Positions 20,867 to 33,900 of a stretch of 64,000 nt of DNA are shown piece after piece. Origin of the DNA: Vitellaria paradoxa (lineage: Eukaryota > Streptophyta > Magnoliopsida > Ericales > Sapotaceae); contig CM034236.1 of assembly GCA_019916065.1 (NCBI GenBank), positions 57,688,690 through 57,752,689 of the forward strand, written 5' to 3'. The notes below the pieces were generated by a model. The model had not been told where the DNA came from, searched no databases, and was given only the letters and a program-made list of their open reading frames with translations. Both the position numbers and the translations under genes were made by a program. Each line of letters starts with the position of its first letter. The stretch's first letter is position 1.

Positions 20867-23800
20867 TTAAGTCCCTAATATGGAATATTAGGGGGATTGG
20901 CCAGAATCCCTCTATTAGGAGACTTAAAAAGCTTATTAAGCTTCATCACCTTCAGCTTATTTGTATTCTGGAGCCTTTTCTTTCTCCTGATAAGATTGAT
21001 TCTACCAGAGTCAGATTGGGTATGGAATCTACTTTTGCTTCATCTTCTGGTAAAATTTGGGTATTTTGGTCTCAGCCATTCAGTGTTCAAATTATGCATG
21101 ACATGGGCCGGGTGATTCATTGTAAGGTCAGCCATTATTCTATTCCTGAGCCAGTTTTTATTTCTTATGTTTATGCTAAGTGTTCAGCACCATTGCGTAT
21201 AGATCTTTGGGATGCTTTGATTATATTTTCTGGTGAAATTGATGGTGCTTGGATGGTTGGTGGGGACTTTAACGTCGCACAACAGCATTCTGAGGTGCTT
21301 GGGGGTCATCCTCAACTCCAATCAGCCATTAATGACTTTACTGTGACTCTTATGGATTGTGGTCTGGAAGATGCTGGTTTTGAAGGGACTCCTTATACTT
21401 GGGTTAACGGTTTTACCAGGCGTAGATTAGATCGAGTTGTGGTTAATAATCAGTGGGTGAGTCACTTTCTGGTATTCAAAGTTTCACATCTTAACCGCAC
21501 TGGCTTTGATCATTCTCCCTTTCTCGTCTCATGCGAGTCTGGCCAGACTCGGGGCCCAAGCAGATTCAAATTTCTTCATGCATGGTTGAAGCATCCTGAC
21601 TTGCTGGAAACCATCAGATTGAACTGGTCTTTGCCGGTATATTCTTATGGTATGATTGCTTTCCAGCAGAAGCTGATTAAGCTCAAACACTGGCTTAAGT
21701 AGTGGAATAAAGAGGTGTTTGGCAATGTATTTGACAAAGTGAAGGAGGCTGAACAAGAGGTGCTCTTTAGGGAGAGGTTATTTGATGCTTCAGGATCTGA
21801 TATGGATCGTTCTGCCTTACAGCTAGCTAAAGCCCAGTTACTACATGCTTTATCCAAGGAGGAGTCTTTTTTTAGACAGCAATCCCGCGTTAGATGGTTG
21901 AAGGAGGGGGATGCTAATTTTAGATTTTTCCATGCTATGACCCGGAAGAAACACCACATCCTTGGAGTCCATCGTATTCAGGGGGATCATGGCATGTGGA
22001 TCTCCTTCCCAAAATGGTTTTGTTCCAGGAAAATTGATTCATGATAACATTTTACTCGCTCAGGAGTTAGTGCATGATTTGAACAGGAGGACTCGTGCGG
22101 GTAATGTGGTGCTTAAGCTGGACATGGCTAAAGCATATGATCAGATGTCCTGGTCATTTATTTTTCAGATGCTTCGGGCCTTTGGTTTTTCTGAGAGATA
22201 GATCTCATTGATGCATAGAGCCATTACTTCTCCTTGGTTTTCTGTGATGATTAATGGAGTTACTTCGGGATTCTTCCAGTCACAGAGGGGTTTACACCAA
22301 GGTGATCCTATTTCTCCCAGCCTGTTTATTATTGCAGCTGAATATTTATCCAGGAGTTTAGATTATCTGGTAGCTCGGTATCCATCTGTTGCTTATGTTA
22401 CAGAAGTTCCCATCACTATCTCCCATTTGAGTTTTGCTGATGACATCATCATTTTTGCTAATGGGAGTAGAAATAGTCTTCAGCATATCATGGATGTCCT
22501 TCACAGATATGAGGCCATCTCTAGCCAGCTTGTAAGTCAGGCTAAGAGCAGATATTATACAGGCAAATTGTCTACCGGTTCAAGAAGGGACATTATTCAT
22601 AATGTGACGGGTTTTTAGAGGGGTGACCTTCCATTCACTTATCTGGGATGCCCAATTTACTTGGGTAATCTTAAGATTGCTTTCTTTGAAGATCTAGTGT
22701 GAAAGGTTCGAAACAAAATTTCTGGCTGGGCCAACCGACTTCTTTCATTTGGTGGTAAAATTATTCTGATCAGGCATATGTTATCTTCTATGCCCATTTA
22801 TTTATTCCATATGTTGAGGCCTCCATCTGATGTCTTTCACCAGTTGGAGAGATTATTTACCAAATTTCTTTGGGGTATCAATTCATTGGTGTAAATGGGT
22901 TTCTGTCTGCTTTCCCGTGGAGGAAGGGGGAATTGGGGTTCGTTCATTTGCTGATGTGGTCACAACTTGTGAGATCAAACTTTGGTGGCACTTTAGAGCC
23001 CAACAATCATTATGGGCCTCATTTATGAAGGCCAAATATTGCCATGCCACGCATCCTTACATGGTTCCTTTTGCTTACTCTGCCTCGCCATTGTGGAGGC
23101 GCCTTTGCATTATTAGGGCGACAGCTGAGCCCCTTATTAGATGGTTTATACGTTTTGGGAACTCCAGCTTCTGGTATGATGTTTGGGTAGGCTCTACCCC
23201 TTTGATCTCTATTAATCCTCTAGCAGCTTTTTTAGCTTCTATCTCTTCGTACTGGACGGATACAGGGTGGGATAGGGAAAGTATATTGGCTGTTTTACCC
23301 ACTTTTGTCGCTGAGCAGATTTTTTTGATTCCTACGTGGCAGCAAGGCCCTGATCTGATCAGATGGAGTTTATCCTTAGATGGTGGTTTTTCTCTTCGCT
23401 CTACTTGGGAACACATCAGGGCCTCTATGGTTGTTAGGCCTGTCTTCTCATTTATTTGGCAGAGGCACATCCCCCTTCAGGTTTCATTTTTTATTTGGCA
23501 GCTCTTACATGGTTTTGTTGCGCTGGATGACTCGTTGGCAAGCAGAGGTTTTCAGATGGTTTCTCGCTGTATTTGTGGCTGTGCCAGTGAGACCCAGTGC
23601 CACCTTTTTCTACATTGCTCTCTGATATGACAGGTTTGGCTTCATTTTTTTAGGATGTTTAGGCTTCACTTCTATGAGTTCTCCTCTATTTCTTTTATGC
23701 TCCTTCATTGGCGCCGTTGTTCCCCTTCAGCGCGTCATATTAGGATCATGGTTGTCTGCTATGTACTTTGGCACATATGGAAGGCACGTAATGCTTGTAG

Positions 23801-24375
23801 ATTTGATGGCACCTCCTTCCATGTCATGAGGGTTATTCATAACATCACAGCAAACTTGCACCTTATTGGCTTGGCACTCGGCTTCAAAGCCTCACAGCTT
23901 CGTGGAGATTTATCTGTGAGGTTTGTGAGTGCTTTGAGAATTTTGCCTTGCAAACCCAGGACAGTGAGACTGATATCATAGCTTAGACCCCCTGTGGGCT
24001 CCTTGAAGCTTAATGTTGATGGGTGCTCTCACGGTAATCCAGGTCCATCAGCTGCTGGAGCTGGCTATTTCTTTTGGGTTCTCTTCTCTAATTGTTGAGT
24101 CTGATTCTGCTACTGCTATTTTCTGGGTTACCTCATCTAATTCATGTTGTTGGGAGTATGCTTATCTTACTGCTCGAATTCGGCAGCTCTGCTCTTTTGC
24201 ACCGATTCAGCTTTATCATGTCTACAGGGAAGCCAACCAGGCAGCGGATTTCATGGCTAATTGGGCTTGTTCCTTTCAGCAAGACCAGAGTTTTGCTACT
24301 GAGCGGGATCTACCCAGAGACATTTATGGCATCCTTTCTCTTGATGCGGAAGAGATTCCCCAGATTAGGCTTTAG
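20863..24375 (+). pseudogene. LINE ORF2 remnant, copy 5
   Basis: The endonuclease part is open from 20,863 to TAG at 21,700. RT follows with frameshifts. The deletion near 22,005 removes the SPGPDGF and FRPISL region. KLDMAKAYDQM, QGDPISPSLF and FADD (about 22,436) are still visible. TAG at 22,616-22,618 lies at the same codon as the amber of copy 4. Further stops and the RNase H deletion near 24,055 remove the first catalytic region. It cannot be active. Confidence 0.87.
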
Positions 24376-24668
24376 TTTTTTCATTTATCTTTTATTTTAG
24401 AGGTCAGGTTTACGTCCCCCTCCTTATTTTTGTACTGTGGTGAGTCACCACACTTTTTCTTTTATTTTTCTTAACTCTTTTCATTACCATTGTAATGCGA
24501 TGAGTCACCATCCTATTACTTTATTTCTTTATTGTTTTCCATTACTTCTTTTAGAGGTAAGGTTTAGGTCCCCCTCTATCATGTACTTATTTTTCAAATC
24601 ATTAATAAACTAGTAGGGGTCCCTGCCAAACCCCCCTCCTGCTAAGGAGGCTTTAATAAAAAAAAAAA

Positions 24669-24866
24669 CCCTAAACCCCCGAACCCTGAACCCTAAACCC
24701 TGAACCCAAAATCGTAAATCCTAAGCCCTAAATCCTGAACCCTGAACCTTAACCTCTAAACCTTGAACCTTGAACCCTAAAAACCCTAAACCCTAAATCC
24801 TAAACCTAAACTCTCAACCCTAAACCGTGAACCCTGAACCCTAAACCTAAACCTAAGCCCTGAACT
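24669..24866 (+). repeat. Telomeric repeat block T6, degenerate
   Basis: About 200 bp of clearly telomere-derived but mutated units (CCCCCGAACCC, AATCGTAAATCC, AACCTCTAAACC, ACCGTGAACCC). It is visibly more diverged than blocks T1-T3, which fits greater age. Confidence 0.85.
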
Positions 24867-26467
24867 TTGCCTTGCAGAACCAAAACAGTGAGATTGATAT
24901 CATGGCATCGGCCTCCTGTGGGTTCATTGAACCTTAATGTAGATGGTTGCTCCCGCGGTAATCCGGGTCCCTCAGCGGCATGAGGTATACTTCGAGATTA
25001 CTTGGGTAGGGTTGTGGGTGCATTTGGCCGATTTTTGGATATAAGCCCATTATTTATGCTGAGCTAGTGGCTCTTTGCTTGCTCAATTCCAATGTATTAC
25101 TATTGGCTCGACCCCAAGTGCAGGGTATCTATTAAAGCACAATAACCGATGAGAACCGGATCGTGTCCACAGAGAGCCTTAGTAAAAATTAGTGAACAAA
25201 CAATTTTTTGAAAATGTTTTAGACAAATTTCAACTCCACAATGAATGATAGAGATTTAATTTGGTTTTAGCAATGGTTGTTTGGTTAAAATTTTTTAGAA
25301 AACAAATTAAGGAAAACTTTGGATCCAAGACAAGCTCGTAGTGATTGACAATAAATTCCAAGGAGTCTATTACTCAATCTACACCTAAAAATGGTAGATC
25401 AGAAGATATTCTATATATAAAAACACTTAGAACAATCCAAATCTGATTTGAATAGGGAATTAAGAACAACAATTTAACTGAAAATTCAAATCAAACACCT
25501 CATATGCATAATCTATATATCTTACATATAAATTCTAAAAATAGCAATTACCATACAAATTCAAGAGAAATGCATGATAATTGTAAGTAGAAATCCATAG
25601 GTAACAACCATAAACCATACAAAATTGGAGTTCAACTGAAATCTCAACTCAAAATCAATAATAAATTCAAATCAAACATAGATTGATCCATTAACACATG
25701 AGATTTCAACATTAAGCCCATTACCTTGGAATTTTTGTAAATCAACCACGAGACTTGCCTTGAATCCAAGAGAGAAGTCTACTCACACATAATGAAAAGA
25801 GAAAATAGTAGAAAATGAATTGATTCCATTCATAAACTGAAAATCTGCTACAAAACTTCAAGAAATTGAAGATGGATTCACTTTCTCTCTTTAAAATTCT
25901 TTCTCCATAAAAGGAAAACTCAACTGAAGGTAATGTACGTATCTCCCTCTATTACAAACGACCTCACTTGTATATATGGAATATAACATAAGAAAGTACA
26001 TAAATGCCCCTTTCTGAAAAACTGAATTGTAAAATCCTCGTATTGCAGGTTGGTTCAAACAAGGGTTCGAACAAACAGCTGGTTTGAACATTAGTTTGAA
26101 TAGATTGTTGGTTCGAACAAAGGTCCGAACCAAGTTCTAGGACTTAGCTAATTTTTACTCCAGTTGGACTTGCACAGCTTCTGTTGATCGAACCAGTGTT
26201 TGAACAAAGGGTTGGTTCGAACCAAGGTTTGAACCAAAATTCCATACTTAGAAAAATTTGAGCTTCTGATGCTTGTCACCTTTCTGTTGATCGAACCAAG
26301 GTTCAAACCACATGTGGTTTGAACAAAGGTTCGAACCACTTTGCCTTAGTCAAATTCTGCACTTGTTGGTCTGCACTAGCTTTTGTTGTTCTAACCAGGG
26401 TTCAAACAAACTGTGTTTGAACATGGGTTCAAACCACTTTTTCTACACTTAGCCAATTGTTGTTGCA

Positions 26468-28335
26468 TGATTACACTTGAAAAGTGTAATTACAAACTCC
26501 ACATTTTGATACTCATTGATGCATTTAAGTAGTTAATTTCAAAGTTTTATCGTTATTTTATTATTTATAGTGTTTATTCTCTTAATTGCAGGTAAAAGGG
26601 GAAAATACGTGAGATTAGCAGTGTTGAAAGTGGCTTCCAAGGAGGAAAAAATGGTCCAAAGTTCAAGATAGTTGAAGTGGTGTGCAGCTGAAGTTCCAGC
26701 TCGACACCTTGTCAGTATTTAGACCATAACTTTTCACTCACAACTCGGATTGACCTGATTCTTTTTGGGTTGGAAAGAAGACTCAAAGGGCTACAACTTT
26801 CGTGCTTTAGCTAAAGCCTGAATCGATTGTTTGCGAGGTCAAAATCGCAGTGGAAGTTGAGGACAGAAAGCTGTCAGAAGCAGCAAACGAGAAGCAGAAC
26901 TTGAAGAACAAAGTTTCTGTGGTCCGGACCACCTGCCAAACGGTCCGGACCACAGTGTGTTATGCGCGCGCGGCTTCACTCCGTCTTTTAGGGTTTTCTT
27001 TACAACTTCTTTATAACATCTGCTACATGGCCGACCCAAGGGAGGCCTAGTTTTAGTTCTACATACTTTAGGAACCTTTTTTTTCATATTTTCAGATACT
27101 TTGAGAGTTTTAGAATAGTTTTTTAGAGAGTTTTCAATTACTTGTCTTGTTTATGGAGTTGTTCGATGTTTGGTTATTCTTCGCTGCACTGCTCTTTCAT
27201 TACGTAGTTTCAGAGTTGCTTACCGTGTAAGTTGACTTTCGTTTCATTAATTTAATATATGATTTATTATTTTCTAGTGGTAGATCTAATGTTTATGCTT
27301 TCGTTTATTGCTTTCGTTTTGTTTAAAATCATGCTAGCGTAGAAACCCTAGTTCTTGATTCAACGAATCAAGAAAGGGTAGTTTACTCTGATCTATAGGA
27401 TGTACGTAGACCCTTCGCATGGTTTGCGAAAGCTCATGCGAAGGGATCTACACTTTTTAAAACCTAATTCAGTTCTTTCAAAAACTTTCGAAAACGAAAA
27501 CCTTTGACTATATTCTCTGTAATCACTGGTAAGGGTTTTCGATTAAAATTTTCTCAATAATTTTGAAGAACTGAAAATTCAGATTTTGAATCCTAATTTG
27601 AATTAGTTTATTTCAGAAACATTCGAAAACGAAAATCTTTGACTATATTCTCTGTAATCACTGGTAAAGGTTTTCGATTAAAACTTTCTTAATAATTTTG
27701 GATAAGCTAGAAGAATTGGATTTGAATCCGAATTCGAATAGGATTGTTTGAAAACCCTTCGAAAACAAGAGTTTTTGACTATATTCTCTGTAATCACTGG
27801 TAAAAACTTTTGATTAAAACTTTCTCAATAATTTTCGAATAAATCCTAATTTAGGTTTTAACATAAGTATTACAATTCATCCCATAGTGAAGACGTAAAC
27901 TACCTGGAATTGATAGTTGGATCAAGGACTTCTCAAATTTATTTGCTTATTAATTGAATTGCCTTCGTTTGATTTAATTTAAGTATTTACATTACAGTTT
28001 TTAGATTAGATTACTTTGCTGCGCATTTAAATTAGGAAAAATTCATTTAGTTAATATTTTTTCCTTGAATCAAAAAATCAATTTTAAATTGCTGGAATTT
28101 TGGTAATAAGCTGTTAATTTGTTTTAGTTTACATTTTAAATTTGCAAAACCCTAGGAATTAGTTTTAATTAATCTTCAAACTTAGTTTACATTCAAATTT
28201 AGGATTCCCATTATAACCTAGAAACTAAATAACATAGGCTCCCTGTGAATTCGACCTCGGACTCACCGAGTTAAAACTACACCGCACACCCTTACACTTG
28301 GGGGTTAATTTAGACGCACTTTCTAATAGCGGTCA
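26468..28335 (+). mobile_element. Solo LTR A, TG...CA with TTGCA duplication
   Basis: It starts TGATTACACTTG with the palindrome ATTACACTTGAAAAGTGTAAT and ends TAGCGGTCA. It is flanked by 5-bp direct repeats TTGCA at 26,463-26,467 and 28,336-28,340. It contains two GGTCCGGACC palindromes (about 26,930-26,955) and three tandem-like repeats around 27,480-27,840 (TTTGACTATATTCTCTGTAA). No internal coding region or second LTR is present. The same family occurs inverted at 58,868-60,458. Confidence 0.88.
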
Positions 28336-28408
28336 TTGCAGCTTTCTTTGATGTGCCTTCTGTGGTTAGAACATTGGTTTGAACAATAGTTGGTTCGAAC
28401 ATGTGTTC

Positions 28409-29959
28409 TGATTGAGCATATATAATGTTATTTCATCATGATTTTGCAAGGGATTTTAAGTGTTTTATCTTCATAAATCTTATAAGTTATAATGAAGTGA
28501 GTTAATTTGCATATTTGTGGATGTTTGCAGGTGTTTGGTGATCAAATAGAGAAGAAAAGAAGTAAAGATAAGCTGAAGGAGGTAAGGAGCTGAAGTTGGA
28601 ACTGATGGGCGCCCCACCCAAAAGCAGATGGGCGCCCACCGAGAGGAGTTTTTGGAGAAAAGTTCAAGTTTCAGAGGCATTTCGTAGAGTAGTTAGTGGA
28701 GGTTACCCACGACCGCCCAGCACTAAGCCACGGGCGCCCCTGACTACCCACGGACACCCCACCCTTAATCAGATGGGCGCCCGCTGAGAGGGTGTTTTGG
28801 GGCTGTTTCGTTGAGAACTTCATCAAACACTTCTGACTACTAAGCCACAGGCGCCCCATATCAGCCAGGGGCGCCCCTGATGACCTCTCCAGCACATGTT
28901 CAGAATGAAGTTTATAATGTGATTTTACCATTATACCCTTGAACTATGTAATGATATAAAAGGTAGATTTTTTATGTACGGAGGCTCGAAAAAAAAAAGT
29001 ATACGCACTTCTGCTCTTTTTTTAGTTTAGTTCAGATTAGGGTTAAGGTTTTGATTTCGCTTTGGGTTGTTCAAGCTTTGTTTCATCTTCGCATTAAGAT
29101 TAACTTGTAAGTCACTTTCGTTACTTCGTTTTAATTAAAGGTTCATTATTCTCTATAGTTTTGTTTTTTATTTTCGCTTTGTAGTATTTCGTAGTCTTTA
29201 TTTGTGATTGATTTGTTTTCGAAATCACTTTAAACCTTTTCGATCTACTTCGTTTTCATGTTTGAATGTATAATGAAGATGATTTCCTTTTCGAAAGGCT
29301 TCGTTTATGCTTTCGCAATGTTAGGCTAGGGTTTTTCTTGGCTTCAATCTAGGAACGTGATGAAATCGAAGAGTAAAAACGTAAGGATCGTTATTCTAGG
29401 TTACTTTTCGAAAACGAACCACCCGTGATACAATTGAACTTTGTTTACACTTGTGCGAAACGAAGGGCAATTCCATGTCCCGGTGACTTCGAACTTAAAT
29501 TCAAAACCCTAGAATCTCGAACCCCCTTACGAAAGAGTTTTCTAACGTTGAGTCTTCCGACCTAATATTACATGTGTAAGAAATAGGTTGCGTTAAATAC
29601 ATATCCGAATTCAGCCCTTCGAGGACATTACAGGGTTGGGTTAAAGCCAAGCGTTTCAATTTATATAGTTTGCTTAAGTTCAATTCGCGTAGTTTGTTAA
29701 AGTTTACATCTTCGTGTTTTCGTTTTTCGTTTAAATTGTGTTTTCAATTTTCAAACCATCATCACAATTCCCTATTTGAAAACTCTAAAAAGATTTTCAA
29801 CTTTTCTTTTTAAGATTTTCGCAAGTGTTTTAGAAACCAAGTTTTCCAAAGATTTAGTCACACCCTTGCTCCCTGTGGAAGATGACCTAGGACTCACCTA
29901 GACTAAACTCAACCGACCTCTTATACTTGAGAGTGAGCCACTACCAAATTAGAGAGCGC
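28409..29959 (+). mobile_element. Solo LTR B, flanked by TGTTC
   Basis: It starts TGATTGAGCATATA and ends AGAGAGCGC. The flanks are TGTTC at 28,404-28,408 and 29,960-29,964. Removing it and one TGTTC restores a GTTCGAAC-type motif in the outer LTR, which supports these borders even though the last bases are not CA. It has several GGGCGCCC palindromes at 28,607-28,880 and the CTCCCTGTGGAAGATGACC end block. It is a relative of LTR A but a different family. Confidence 0.72.
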
Positions 29960-30722
29960 TGTTCGAACTACTTTCTTGATTTCTTCTATTTTGGTCCAAC
30001 TTTATCCATTTTAGTCCCAAACACCTGTAAATCATAAGAAATCCTCATGAATGCATTTAAAAACACTTTATCATCCTTTTAGGATATAAATCTACCCAAC
30101 AATTGGTTTGTCTTCTCTGATCGTTGAGTCAGACTCTTCCATTGCTATTTCTTGGGCTACTTCTAATAGTTCAGGCTATTGGGAGTATGCTTCCCTCCTC
30201 ACTCAGATTCGGCAGCTCTGCACATTTGCACTCATCAGTGGGACTCATCAGCTTTGTCATGTTTACAGGGAAGCCAATCAAGCAGCTGACTTCATGGCTA
30301 ATTGGGCATGCACTCATCAACGGGATCAGAATTTCTTTACACAGTGGGATCTGCCCAGAGATATTTATGTTATACTTTCTCTTGATGTGGATGAGACACC
30401 TCAGCTTAGAACTTATATTTTTTATTTTTTATCTTGCACTTTGGAGGTCAGGTCTATGTCCCCCTCCTTATTTTTGTACTGTGGTGAGTCACCATAATTT
30501 GCTTTCATTTACTTTTCTTAGTCATTTTCTTTAGTTTTGTAATGTGGTGAGTCACCGCTCTATTACATTTTTTGGTTATTATTTTCCTTCACTTCTTCTG
30601 GAGGTCAAGTTTAGGTCCCCCTCCATCATGTACTTGGTTTTTTAAATTATTAATAAACTGGTAGGGGTCCCTGCCAAACCCCCTCCCACTAAGGAGGTTT
30701 TCATTAAAAAAAAAAAAAAAAA

Positions 30723-30752
30723 CCCTAAACCCTAACCCCTCAACCCTCAACC

Positions 30753-30788
<36 letters not shown>

Positions 30789-30929
30789 CCACCAGCAACC
30801 CAAAACCCTAAACTCTAAACCCAAAACCCTGAACCCTAAACCCTAACCCCTAAACCCTGAACCCTGAACCTTGAGCCCTGAACCCTGAATCCTGAACCTT
30901 AAACCCTAAACCCAAAACCTCGAACCCTC
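30723..30929 (+). repeat. Telomeric repeat block T7, degenerate
   Basis: About 205 bp, with CCCTCAA units common in the first half and CCCTGAA/CCCTAAA in the second, plus drifted units. It lies between the tail of copy 6 and the 5' end of copy 7. Confidence 0.88.
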
Positions 30930-33900
30930 TACTTTCTCTCTCTAAAAATATTCTCTCATCTTCTTTAACCTCGGCCAACCTTTTTTTGGCGCCGGTAGGC
31001 CGATTTTCCAGTGAACCCATTGGCCATTCCATTTTTCCGGCGTTGGTAAACCTTTATCTGGTACTTTAGCCATTGTTTGGCTGCCTCTATGGCATCCATA
31101 GCCCCCATGGCAGATTCGTGGGGTCAAGAAGATGACCCATCTGCAGATTTTGGTGGTATTCCGGCCACCCATGGCTGAACAAACATTGTTCCAAGCGAAA
31201 GTGGGATTTCTACCCTTGTTCCAGCCATAACCACCTCTTCTTTGCACGGCTTGGAGGCTTTTTTTTTCCTCTGTAAATCTGGACCAGATGCTACCAGTTT
31301 TGACTCTATTTCAAGCCAAAATAATAGCCCTAAAGGCCGTCGGCCATGACCATAAAGGTCGGGTTTCTCAACCCTTACAAACGACAGTTCAATCCGCCCA
31401 TGAACTAGCTGCCGTGGATCCTTTTTTCTGGTGAGTTTGGGATTGTTTTGACTAATATTCCAAACCTGCAATCATCTCCTATGGCTGCAACGCTTGAAAA
31501 TCTCCCTAAAACCTTCAAAAACCCATCCAAATCACCTCTCCTACATCCGGCTGCCAGAAAATCCTCTTCCACCGACGCCAGCGACCTTTTGGCGACCACC
31601 GTGGGTGCTCCAACCAGCCTCTTTGCCGGCGCCGCCACCCCCATACACTCCAACCCTAATCTTCAAAACATGCAACTAAACCCTAGTACCTCTTCTTCCC
31701 AAATTACCCTTAATGAAATCCCTAATCTTAATCCCCCTAATTTCACTTTAGATAACCCTAATTTGAATTCTAAAACCCCTTCTCAAAATCCCTAATTTGA
31801 TTTATCCAATTTCCCAATTTCTAACCCTAACCCTAACCCTAATTTACCGACATTTCCTTCAACTTCCCAAGTTGTTCCAACCATCCCCCAAATCCCTAAC
31901 CCTAGCTCCCAAATCCCCGAAATTGACTTATCTAGTTCAATTCCAAACCCTAATTTCCAATTGGAAACCCTAAACCCCCAAATTAAAATTTCATCTTGAA
32001 TTGACAACGCTAATTTACCAATTTCTCCTTCAATTTCCCAAATTGCTCCAACTATCCCCCAAATCCCTAACCCTAGCCCCCAATTCCCCTAAATTGACTC
32101 ATCTACCTCAATTCCAAACCCTAACTCCTAATTAGAAACCCTAAGTCCCCAAATTGAAAATTCCCCTTCAATTGACAACCTTAATCCCCAATCTAAAACC
32201 CTAATTTCCCAATTGGACATCCTAGATACCCTTAACCACCAAATTGACCAATCCAACCCTCAATTCGATCCTCCAAATACCCAAATCGAAAATATTACCT
32301 CCCAAAATGACTTTCTCACTTTGGCAGGATCCAAAAAAAGAAATCTTTCCAATTTTGGAAACCTTACCAAAAAAGGAAATTTTTCCCAAATCCTTCTTTT
32401 TCCTAAAACTCATAACCCTAACCTTCCTCTCACTTCCGAAATCCCCCAAAACCCAAAACTAATATTCCTCAACCTCCCAAATCCATTATTGATGCCCTGG
32501 CCAAAGATAACACCCCTAAACCCACCATCCTTTTTAGAACTGAAGGCACTTATTGTGGCAAGCCTTCTATTAAATTTACTACTATGGAAGTTGAAATTAT
32601 GGTTGCCCCATTCAAACTTTCACTGGTTGGCAAATTTTCTTATGGTCGGCCTAATTTGGAAAATATCAGAAAGTTCTTCACGGCACTTGGATTGAAAAGG
32701 GAGTTTCAGATTTCCCTGCTTAATCCTCGTCATATTCTTATCAGACTAAGTCTCGAGGAGGATTACACACGCCTTTGGGTGAGGCAAGCTTGGTGTGTGC
32801 ATGGATTTACCATGAGGCCTTTTAAGTGCTCTTCTATCTTCAAATGCTCAGAGGAGTCTCCTGTAGTCCCAATTTGGATTTCCTTGCCTTTCCTTCCTGT
32901 TCATTTGGTTCATTGCAAAGAGGCCCTTTTTTCTATTGATGCTCAAGTGGGTAAGCTTCTGCGTACAAATCATGCTACTGCATTACTTAATTGGCCTAAT
33001 GTTGCTAGAGTTTTGGTTGAGTTTGATGTTACTCAAGAATTTGTTGATAAAATCTGGATTGAGGAAGGGAATAAGGGTTTTTGGCAAGATGTGATCTTTG
33101 AGTCTGAACCCAAGTATTGTCTCTCTTGTAAGCATTTAGGGCATAGGCAAATTGAGTGCTTCATTGATAATCTTGCTCTTCGTGACTCTCGTAATAAGGC
33201 TAGAGAAAATGTCAAGTAAGGAGATAGTAATGTAAAACCAACCAGTGAGTGGGCACCTGTGGGGGTTCCCAAATTTGTGCCCGTGTCTAAGCCCTCTGCT
33301 TCTACTCCAATAGTTTCTATTCAGGGACCAATGCCTCCAACCTCCTCTGACATAGTTTTTCATCCTGTTCATGCTTCAGTGCTTGTTACTACACTCTCAG
33401 TTTCTGCACCAATCACTTTGGGTAATAATACAGCATCACTTGGGAATACAGCTCCAATTTCTACTTAGCTACCAACCCCTATTACTTCTTCTACAGTTGT
33501 TGTTGTCTCCACTATTGGGACTTAAAATAGGTTTGCTGTACTTGCTCGTTCTCCAACTGGAATTGTGGACTCTATTGCTCCTAATCGGGTCACTATTGAT
33601 GTTGCTGCGTCCCTTCCTTCTGCTCCTGCTGTGGGGATCACTCCCTCTACTGTTGTTATTGCCACTGGATCTACTTCCACATATGTGGTTTCCAGCAACC
33701 CTACTCACACTTCCACTACTGCTACTTCTGGCACCTCCTTTTTATCTGTTGGAGCTCCTGACTTTGCGTCTAGACCTTCTCCAGGTACTTTGATTTCTTC
33801 TACCTCTCCTGTTGTGGCTACCTAACCTTCCCCCTATCCAGTTCCTCTTTACTTCAGGTATTCTCCCCTACCAACAGCTCTACCAGGCCCTGATGGAACA

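Larger units (their letters stand above)
19172..24668 (+). mobile_element. LINE copy 5, rearranged and decayed
   Basis: It has the same pyrimidine-rich 5' end (ATCTCTCTCTCTCAAAAATT) on telomeric repeats. Compared with copy 4, about 1.2 kb is missing between the 5' leader and the ORF1 core (joint near 19,388). About 0.47 kb of ORF2 is lost at about 22,005, a few bases at 22,876, and about 0.11 kb of RNase H at about 24,055. Poly(A) is at about 24,658-24,668. Many stops are present, so it is older than copies 3 and 4. Confidence 0.92.
25076..30101 (-). mobile_element. Outer solo LTR (about 1.6 kb net), minus strand, with two nested LTRs
   Basis: Read on the minus strand it starts TGTTGGGTAG at 30,101, with an ATCCTAAAAGGAT palindrome nearby. 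It has many copies of GGTTCGAACC-like palindromes (28,340-28,403 and 26,040-26,470). It ends with CTCTGTGGACACGATCC...GAGCAAGCA near 25,076, the usual end block of this LTR group. Removing the two nested LTRs and their duplications leaves about 1.6 kb, close to its relatives. The exact ends are uncertain because no target-site duplication is visible. Confidence 0.7.
24867..30497 (+). pseudogene. LINE RNase H remnant in two pieces, copy 6
   Basis: The left piece encodes LNVDGCSRGNPGP followed by a TGA. The right piece encodes SLIVESDSSIAISW and VYREANQAADFMANWA. The normal ORF2 stop (TAG) has become TAT, so the frame runs on into the 3' UTR to about 30,497. It is non-functional because of the 5-kb interruption. 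Confidence 0.8.
24867..30722 (+). mobile_element. LINE copy 6, 5'-truncated and split by solo LTRs
   Basis: The left piece (24,867-25,075) starts within the region before RNase H (TGCCTTGCAGAACC). The right piece (30,102-30,722) resumes in RNase H and runs through the 3' UTR to poly(A) at 30,706-30,722. About 30 bases of LINE are missing at the insertion point, and no target-site duplication is evident. The intervening 5.0 kb consists of solo LTRs. Confidence 0.87.

Noticed and set aside
28596..28787. Open frame rich in Pro/Arg within solo LTR B
   Set aside because: It is produced by the GGGCGCCC palindrome cluster of the LTR; no start context or homology.
25076..30101. A complete LTR retrotransposon with LTR A and LTR B as its two LTRs
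   Set aside because: A and B differ in ends, palindromes and target duplications, and the sequence between them (28,341-28,403) is the outer LTR, not an internal coding region.
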